Made by a program: the position numbers and the translations under genes
Shown here: piece by piece, positions 43,501 through 52,500 of the stretch
Layout of the letters: the number at the start of each line of letters is the position of its first letter
How positions within the stretch are numbered: the first letter of the stretch is position 1
The notes under the pieces: generated by a model
What the model saw: only the letters and a program-made list of their open reading frames with translations
Told to the model about the DNA's origin: nothing
The model's database searches: none
DNA from: Limnomonas spitsbergensis
Lineage: Eukaryota; Chlorophyta; Chlorophyceae; Chlamydomonadales
NCBI GenBank assembly: GCA_037349105.1
Contig: JAYJMM010000090.1
Span: 1,228,001 to 1,292,000, forward strand
DNA: 64,000 nt
Direction: 5' to 3'

Positions 43501-46500
43501 CGACGTCTCTTGTTCCACAATTATGGAAGACCCTGCTCTGTTGGTCTTTGAGGCTAGCATTATCGTTCTCCTGAAAAGCCAGGTTCAGCCTATTTGCTTG
43601 CGTGTGCGCTTCCAAATCATCCAATGACAGCCACCAAGTGGGGCGTGCATGGAGAGGGCTATCTATGGTATCATGCCTAGTCTTCGTCCTCGTGCATGTT
43701 TTGTCATGTTCAAACTGCCTGGCTCCATTAGGGTTGGCTCCCCCATAACCCGTTAACCCCAAGTAAGCCCTAAACTGCTCCCCCATAAACCCATTAACCC
43801 CTAGTAACCACTAAACTGCTCCCCCATAAACCCGTTAACCCCTAGTAAGCCCTAAACTGCTCCCCCATAAACCCTTTAACCCCTAGTAAGCCCTAAACTG
43901 CTCCCTAATTAACCCGTTAACCCCTATTAATCCCTACACTGCTCCCCATAAACCCGTTAACCCCTAGTAACCCCTAAACTGCTCCCCCATAAACCCGTTT
44001 ACCCCTAGTAACCCCTAAACTGCTCCCCCATAAACCCGTTAACCCCTAGTAAGCCCTAACCTGCTCCCCAATAAACAAGTTAACCCCTAGTAAGCCCTAA
44101 CCTGCTCCCTAATTAACCCGTTAACCCCTAGTAAGCCCTAAACTGCTACCCCATTAACCCGTTAACCCCTAGTAAGCCCTAAACTGCTCCCCCATAAACC
44201 CGTTAACCCCTAGTAACCCCTACACTGCTCCCCCATTAACCCGTTAACCCCTAGTAAGCCCTAAACTGCTCCCCCATTAACCCGTTAACCCCTAGTAAGC
44301 CCTAGTAAGCTCCCCCATAAACCCGTTAACCCCTAGTAAGCCCTAAACTGCTCCCCCATTAACCCGTTAACCCCTAGTAAGCCCTTAACTGCTCCCCCAT
44401 AAACCCGTTAACCCCTAGTAACCCCTAAACTGCTCCCCCATAAACCCGTTAACCCCTAGTAACCCCTAAACTGCTCCCCCATAAACCCGTTAACCCCTAG
44501 TAACCCCTAAACTGCTCCCTAATTAACCCGTCAACCCCTAGTAAGCCCTAAACTGCTCCCCCATAAACCCGATAACCCCTATTAACCCCTAAACTTCTCC
44601 CCCATTAACCCGTTAACCCCTAGTAAGCCCTAAACTGCTCCCCCATAAACCCGTTAACCCCTAGTAAGCCCTAAACTGCTCCCCCATAAACCAGTTAACC
44701 CCTAGTAACCCCTACACTGCTCCCCCATAAACCCGTTAACCCCTAGTAACCCCTACACTGCTCCCCCATAAACCCGTTAACCCCTAGTAAGCCCTAAACT
44801 GCTCCCCCATAAACCCGTTTACCCCTAGTAAGCCCTAAACTGCTCCCCTATAAACCCGTTAACCCCTAGTAAGCCCTAAACTGCTCCCCCATAAACCCGT
44901 TAACCCCTAGTAACCCCTAAACTGCTCCCTAATTAACCCGTTAACCCCTAGTAAGCCCTAAACTGCTCCCCCATAAACCCGTTAACCCCTAGTAAGCCCT
45001 AAACTGCTCCCCCATTAACCCGTTAACCCCTAGTAAGCCCTAAACTGCTCCCCCATTAACCCGTTAACCCCTAGTAACCCCTACACTGCTCCCCCATAAA
45101 CCTGTTAACCCCTAGTAACCCCTAAACTGCTGCCCCATACACCCGTTAACCCCTAGTAAGCCCTAAACTGCTCCCCCATAAACCTGTTAACCCCTAAACT
45201 CCTAGCAACCTCTAGACCCCTTAACTGCTCCCATATAAAACCATTAACCCACACCCCCCAGCTCAGATTCCGCTTTACCCAGACACAATTGTCCTCCTCC
45301 GTGCCCCAGCCCTAGCCCCCTCCCCCATTCGCTCTGCCCCCAGCCCTGCCCCCCCCATTCATACCCTCAAACCCACAAAAGCATTCGCCGAGGTGCTCAA
45401 GTGCTCCTTCTTCATTTGACTGGAGTGCAGTGGCGAGAGGTTGGTGCTTGGGTTCATGCTGTTGACAGGTGACAGCACCCGCATGGATTCCACCTGTACA
45501 GGTGTGTTAGGGTTTGAACGTCTGGGGTTGAGTGTCATAAGGGGTTGAAGGCCAGGGGTTGGGGTATGGTTAAATGTGTTTAGGAGCGAGGGTTCATACT
45601 GTTGACATGAGACAGGATGTGCATGGATTCCACCTGTAAAAATGGGGTTAGGGTTCAAGTGTCCGGGGTTGGATGTCGTCAGGGTTTAAAGGCCAGGGGT
45701 CAGGGCCTGGTTTAATGTGTTTAGGAGCGAGGGTTCATACTGTTGACAGGAGACAGCACCCGCATGGATTCCACCTGTACAAATGGGGTTGGGGTTTGGG
45801 CGTCCGGGGTTGAGTGTCATAAGGTTTGAGAGGTTGGGGGGTGGGGTATGGTTAAATGCACTTTTGAGCATGGAATTTTCCCGGCTACGAATCCACCTTC
45901 GAATGCAGCCCCGCAGCCGCCAAAGGCCTGATTGGGACCAAGACTGGACCAACCTACGGCTGGCGGCCGAAGCAGCTGGGTTGGCCAAAGATGGGTCTTC
46001 GGCTGGAGGCCGGAGTGTAACTGACACATAGCTGAGTCACGACAAAAGAAAATGGTGTTAAACCTCTAGACCTTACAAGCTCTGAGCCCAGAGAAGCACT
46101 GTGATTAACGTGGGGATGCCGTCTGCACACCCTCATCCCGAGGTGTTTCTTGAAGTAGGTAGGCGTAAGCCACTAAGACAACTTGCGCAAGATGTCCCAG
46201 TGGCTCACGCCTCCTACTTCAACAAACATCCCCTACCTGTCCATTGGCATACATTGACCTCCATGCGGACCTGTTGCCCAGCCTGGCACAGGTGTGTCTT
46301 GCAAGCCAGTGTGGGCACTGGATGCATCCCCCTGCCGACCCTGCCCCCCCCCCACATGGACACATCTCGACACCCTTCTGCCCGATACCCGCATCCCTCA
46401 CCTGTCCATTGGCCTCCATGCGGACCTGCTGCCCAGCCTGGCACAGGTGTGTCTTGCAAGCCAGTGTGGGCACTGGATGCATCCCCCCGCCGACCCTGCC

Positions 46501-49500
46501 CCCCCCCCACATGGACACATCTCGACACCCTTCTGCCCGATACCCGCATCCCTCACCTGTCCATTGGCCTTCATGCGGACCTGCTGCCCAGCCTGGCACA
46601 GGTGTGTCTTGCAAGCCAGTGTGGGCACTGGATGCATCCCCCTGCCGACCCTGCCCCCCCCCCACATGGACACATCTCGACACCCTTCTGCCCGATACCC
46701 GCATCCCTCACCTGTCCATTGGCCTTCATGCGGACCTGTTGCCCAGCCTGGCACAGGTGTGTCTTGCAAGCCAGTGTGGGCACTGGATGCATCCCCCTGC
46801 CGACCCTGCCCCCCCCCCACATGGACACATCTCGACACCCTTCTGCCCGATACCCGCATCCCTCACCTGTCCATTGGCCTTCATGCGGACCTGCTGCCCA
46901 GCCTGGCACAGGTGTGTCTTGCAAGCCAGTGTGGGCACTGGATGCATCCCCCTGCCGACCCTGCCCCCCCCCCCACATGGACACATCTCGACACCCTTCT
47001 GCCCGATACCCGCATCCCTCACATGTCCATTGGCCTTCATGCGGACCTGCTGCCCAGGGTTTAGCTTGTAGGGTTTAGGTTGTAGGATTATGCATCCCTC
47101 ACCTGTCCATTGGCCTTCTTGCGGACGTTTAGGGTTTAGGGTTAAGGGTTAAGGGTTTAGGGATCTGCATCCCTCACCTGTCCATTAGCCTTCATGCGGA
47201 CGTTTCCCAGGTGTTGCGCGAGCTGGTGCGAGCACTGGATGCATCGAGCCACCGCAGCAGCCAGCGGGGCGTCCGCTGTGACCGAGTGTTGTGGCTGCTG
47301 CTGGGAGGGGTGCGGCTGCAAGTGTTGTGGCTGCTGCTGTGACGAGGGGTGCGGCTGCGGGTGCGGCTGCGAGTGCTGTGGCTGCTGCTGTGACGAGGGG
47401 TACGGCTGCGGATGCAGCTGAGAGGGCTGTGGCTGCAGCGGATGCTGTGCCTGCGAGTGCTGTGAGTGTTGTGAGCCCTGAGAGGTCTGCTGCTGCTGCT
47501 GAGAGGGCTGCTGCTGCTGCTGAGAGGTCTGCTGCGGCGGCTGCTGCTGCTGCTCGTGGTCGCCCGCCGGTTCCGCGTAAAAGGCGACGATCATGGAGTC
47601 CCCGGCAAACTTGATGACGTCGCCGTCATAAGCGTCGATGCAGCTGTTCGCAGTTCGGGGTTGAGGGATCAGGGTGCAATGTCGAGTGTTCAGGATTCAG
47701 GGTTCTGGGTAAAGGGTTTCAGGTGCTGAAAACGTCGCCATCACAAGCGTTGCGGTTCAAGGTTGAGAGATCAAATTTCAAGTCAAGTGTTCAGGATAGA
47801 GGGGTTCGGGTTCAGGATTTAGGATTCAGGGTTGAGGATTCAACAATTAGGGTTCAGGATTCAGGGTTTAGGATTCAGGACATTCAGGGTCAAGGGTTCA
47901 GAGTGTAGGGTTCAGTATTCAGGGTTAAGGGTGCAGTATATTAGGCGTTGATGACATATTTATTCTTAGCTTCAGTGCATCTGCTTGCGGTTTGCAGTTG
48001 GCGGTTGGCAGTTGGTAGTTTGGGGCCTGATTCAGACAACTGGTTCAGGGGATCAGGATAAAGTTTAACAGTCTCCAGCGATCTCAATGATATCTCCATG
48101 GGCAGCCACGCAGTTGTAGGTGCTTGCGGTTGGCAGTTGGCGGTTGGCAGTTGGTAGTTGGAGTTGGGGCCTGGTTCAGACAACTGGTTCAGGGTATCAG
48201 GATAAAGTTTAACAGTCTCCAGCGATCTCAATGCTCCATCGATAGCCACGCAGTTTTAGGTGCTTGAGGTTCAGGGTTTAGCGCGTTGGACATCCACGCA
48301 TCTGTTTGTGCTTGATGTTCCGGGTTAATGGTTAAGGGTTAAGGTCGTTAGGCATCCGTGCAGTGGTGGGTGCTTGAGGTTCAGGGTGATGGTTTAGGGC
48401 CTTAGGCATCCATGCAGCTGTGGGTGCTTGAGCTTCAAGGTTTAGGGTGTAGGGCGTTAGGCATCAGTGCAGTGGTGGGCGCTTGAGGTTCAGGGTTAGC
48501 GGTGCAGGGTTTAAGGTTCGAGGTATAAGGCAGCAGACATCACCGCGGCAGTTGGTAGCTGAGGTATAGGGTGCAGGGGTTTGTGCTAAGGGTCTGGGGT
48601 CCAGGCGTATGTGCAGCTGTTGGTGGTTAGGGTTATGGGTTCAAGGTTTTAAGCATCGATGCACACTCGATGGCATAATTATCGTGGCCATTCAAACCGC
48701 AGTTGGTCAGTTGGGTGTATTTGAATTCAAACGAAACTATGCGTATTGTACGCGCACTGCAATGGGCTCGAACAAAACGAAATACACTAATTTCGAACAT
48801 TTGAACTCAAACAAAACAAAACGAATTCCACATGAATGCGCACGTGAAATAACAGCTGTTCATGCAGGTTACGCTTCCCTCACCTGATCACGCGTGCAAA
48901 GTAGTTGTTCATGCAGGTGCTGAGCAGCTCCACACCTCCGGATCCTGATCCAGTGCAAGAAGGGGGGATAAATTAGTAGACAAGGCAGTGGACAGGGCGG
49001 TGGACAAATCAGTGGCCAGGGCAGATTGCATGTAGGTGCTGATCAGCTCCACACCTCCGGAACCTGATCCAGCGCAAGAATGGGGGAGGGGCAGCTCAGT
49101 GAGAAAATAATTGGATAAGGCAGTGGCCAGGGCAGATTGCTTGCAGGTGCTGAGCAGCTCCACACATCCGAACCTGATCCAGCGCAAGAATGGGGGAAGG
49201 GAAGCTCAGTGGGAAAATAGTGGATAAGGCAGTGAACAGGGCAGTTGACAAATCAGTGGCCAGGGTAGGTGGCATGCAGGCTGAGCAGCTCAACACCTCC
49301 GGAACCTGATCCAGCGCTAGAATGGGGGAGGGGCAGCTCAGTGGGGAAGTTGTGGATAGGGCAGTGGACAGGGCAGATTGCATGCAGGTGCTGAGCAGCT
49401 CCACACCTCCATTACTTGATCAAGGTCAAGGGGGGGTAGCTCAGTGTACAGGGCAGTGGACGAATTTATTAGTAGATAAGGCAGTGGATGGGGCAGATTG

Positions 49501-52500
49501 GAAGCAGGTGCTTCATAACTCCACACCTCCAGAACCTGATCAAGTGCAAGAAAGGGGGATAAATAAGTAGACAAGGCAGTGGACAGGGCAGTGGACGAAT
49601 CAGTGGACAGGGCAGATTGCGTGCAGGTGCTTGATAGCTCAACAGCTCCAGAGCCTGATCCAGCTCAAGACTGTATTTTAAAAATGGTAACACCCACAGG
49701 GCAAAGGATATATATACCGTATACCGTATATATATATATATATATATATACACATAAATACCGTAGACTTTATTTGCCTCCGCGAACGCTCAGTTTTTAT
49801 TTATTATTATTAATCAGGATATGCAGAAAACACGCTGTCGTAAGGCGCTCGGGCCGAAATCAATACTTTCGTAAGCCGCGCACCGCACTGGGTAACTGTT
49901 CCTAAACCCCACCGAACGGTTCTCAAACTTGGGTTGCGCAGTGCCGTTGTTACAGTAGGTAAACTGGTCGCGGTGCAGATATTGCATGTGCATCTGTACG
50001 GTACCGGTGAGTGGACAAGGTGTGACGCGCGTGCGCGTGCGCGCACAAGCAATTGTTTAATATTGCGTGATAAGCCGCAAATGCGTCTTTGAGTTAATTG
50101 TTAAAGTATTCATTAATCCGAGAAGGCAAATTCACATTAATTTCTTGCGGAGGCAAAGCGCATCTACGGTACTTGAAAGAATAACAGCACACAATTCTTC
50201 TTTTTTTCAAATTTTAGGTAGGCATAGGTAGCAAGGCAGTTATATCCCTGGTTATATCGGCCACTTCAGACACGAAAATGAAGCGTTCTCTCTCACCCCT
50301 TTTTGACAGGATTTCCGTCAGCTTCGTGAACCCCTTGACATCTGCTACCATGATGGCCGCGGGCATCTCCGTCATGCTCGGCTTGAGCTTCCGGGATGCG
50401 GCAGCTACGTCATCAAGGCCCTGCAGTGAATAAAGGAATGGACAGCGTTAACAAATGGAAGGAAAGGAAGGTTATTTGGCACTGGGGCATCTCTGTCATG
50501 CTCGGGTTGAGCTTGCGAGATGCGGCAGCAAGGTCGTCAAGGCCCTGCAATTAGTAAATGAATGAACAGCCTGAATAAATGGAAGAGAAGGAAGAAGAAA
50601 TGGCAATGGGCAGGCTTCCATTCCCAGCTCATGCCATTCAGGAAAGAGTGCAAGAGGGGGAAATGCTATAGGAAACAAATGTGATTCAGGATAAGAGTTT
50701 ATGAGGACTAGAGTGTGTTTGCCGCAGCAGCAGCCAAGTCCTCCTGGTCATGCAAACAAAAATTGAAGGACTGCATGAATTTATGACAGGCTGGGCAGGC
50801 TACCATTCCGGGTGCCCGCAAATGAGGAGGGCGTAGAAATCATCTGGGAATCAGGGAACAGTGTGTGGGCTGCAGCAGATAGATTATGAGATGCAGCTAA
50901 ATCGTTACTGAAGCCCCCAACACATGTAAAACAATTGCATGATGTAGCTGAATTGTAGCTGACGCCCGCCACAAAAACAATCGGCGCAACAGCACATTAC
51001 CTGAACCGCGTCGAACGCAGCAAACCGGCCGTCGTCCTCTCGTATGCTGTCCCGCAGGAGCTTTGGGACGAAGGGCGCCAGCGCCATGACCGGCCGCATG
51101 AGCGGGGAGCTGCTCGGCGAATTGCGGTGCTCGGACGAGCAACGATAGACGCTCGAGGCCATGGGCCGCATGGAGCGTGGCACTGCCGAAGTTGCGACAG
51201 GCCTCTCAGCTGCACAGTGTCACAGTATAGACGGCAATTAGGGTTGGAGGTTGAGGACTGATGGTTCAGGGTTCATGCATATTTCCACATCCCTTTCCAT
51301 GACCCTTTCCAAATCCCTGTCCATGACCCTTTCCAAATCCCTTCCCATGACCCTTTCCAAATCCCTGTCCATGACCCTTTCCAAATCCCTTCCCATGACC
51401 CTTTCCAAATCCCTTCCCATGCCACCCTTTCCATAACCCATTCCAAATCCCTTTCCATGCCTCTCTTTCCATGCCACCCTTTCCATTCCATCCTTTCCAT
51501 GCCACCCTTTCCATGCCATCCTTTCCATGCCACCCTTTTCCATGCCAACCTTTCCATGCCACCCTTTCCATGCCATCCTTTCCATGCCACCCTTTCCATG
51601 TCCCCTTTCCATGCCACCCTTTCCATGCCACCCTTTCCATGCCACCCTTTCCATGCCACTCTTTCCATGCCACCCTTTCCATGCCACCCTTTCCATGCCA
51701 CCCTTTCCATGCCACCCTTTCCATGCCACTCTTTCCATGCCACCCTTTTCCATGCCACCCTTTCCATGCCACTCTTTCCATGCCACCCTTTCCATGCCAC
51801 CCTTTCCATGCCACCCTTTCCATGCCACCCTTTCCATGCCACCCTTTCCATGCCACCCTTTCCATGCCAACCTATCCATGCCACCCTTTCCATGCCACCC
51901 TTTCCATGCCACCCTTTCCATGCCACCCTTTCCATGTCACCCTTTCCATGCCACCCTTTTCCATGCCACCCTTTCCATGCCACCCTTTCCATGCCATCCT
52001 TTCCATGCCACCCTTTCCATGCCACCCTTTCCATGCCACCCTTTCCATGCCACCCTTTCCATGCCACCCTTTCCATGCCACCCTTTCCATGTCACCCTTT
52101 CCATGCCACCCTTTCCATGCCCCTCTTTCCATACCCCCCTTTCCATGTTACCCTGTCCATGCCACCCATTTCATGCCACCCTTTCCATGTCCCCTTTCCA
52201 TGCCACCTTTTCCATGCCCCCATTTCCATGCCCTTGTTTCCATGCCCCCCTTTCTATGCCCCCGTTTCCATACCCCCCTTCACATGCCCCTCTTGTCTAT
52301 GCCCCCTTTCCAGGCCCCCCCCCCCTCCTTTCCATACCCCCCCCTTTCCATGCCCCTCACGTTATGACGTCTGCTCCTGCTCCATTCCATCATTCCATAA
52401 AACCACATGCACAGCTGGTCACCTCATGTGGTCATGCCTCATATCCCCACGATGCCCATGCTGACACCCTCCCCATGGCCCTCATAACCTCTGCCCCACC

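Larger units (their letters stand above)
33790..43736 (-). mobile_element. Non-LTR retrotransposon (LINE, Dualen-like), apparently full length
   Basis: About 9.95 kb, inserted in the 42-bp array of the intron between cyclase exons 8 and 9, same strand as the gene. gctccccc at 33782-33789 and 43737-43744 fits an 8-bp target-site duplication, though the repeat makes this uncertain. Its 3' end has a (CTTT)n microsatellite tail. It encodes protease, AP endonuclease and RT, then PHD finger, RNase H, zinc finger and a PD-(D/E)xK-like domain. Two endonuclease types in one LINE recall the Dualen family; assignment is inference. Confidence 0.9.

Noticed and set aside
45420..46215. Alu-like words (gactggagtgcagtggcgag, agtggctcacgcct)
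   Set aside because: Short chance matches; one lies at exon 8 and the other in a hairpin arm, with no Alu structure around them.
46101..47078. 325-codon plus-strand frame
   Set aside because: Antisense reading of the 155-bp exon 7 copies.
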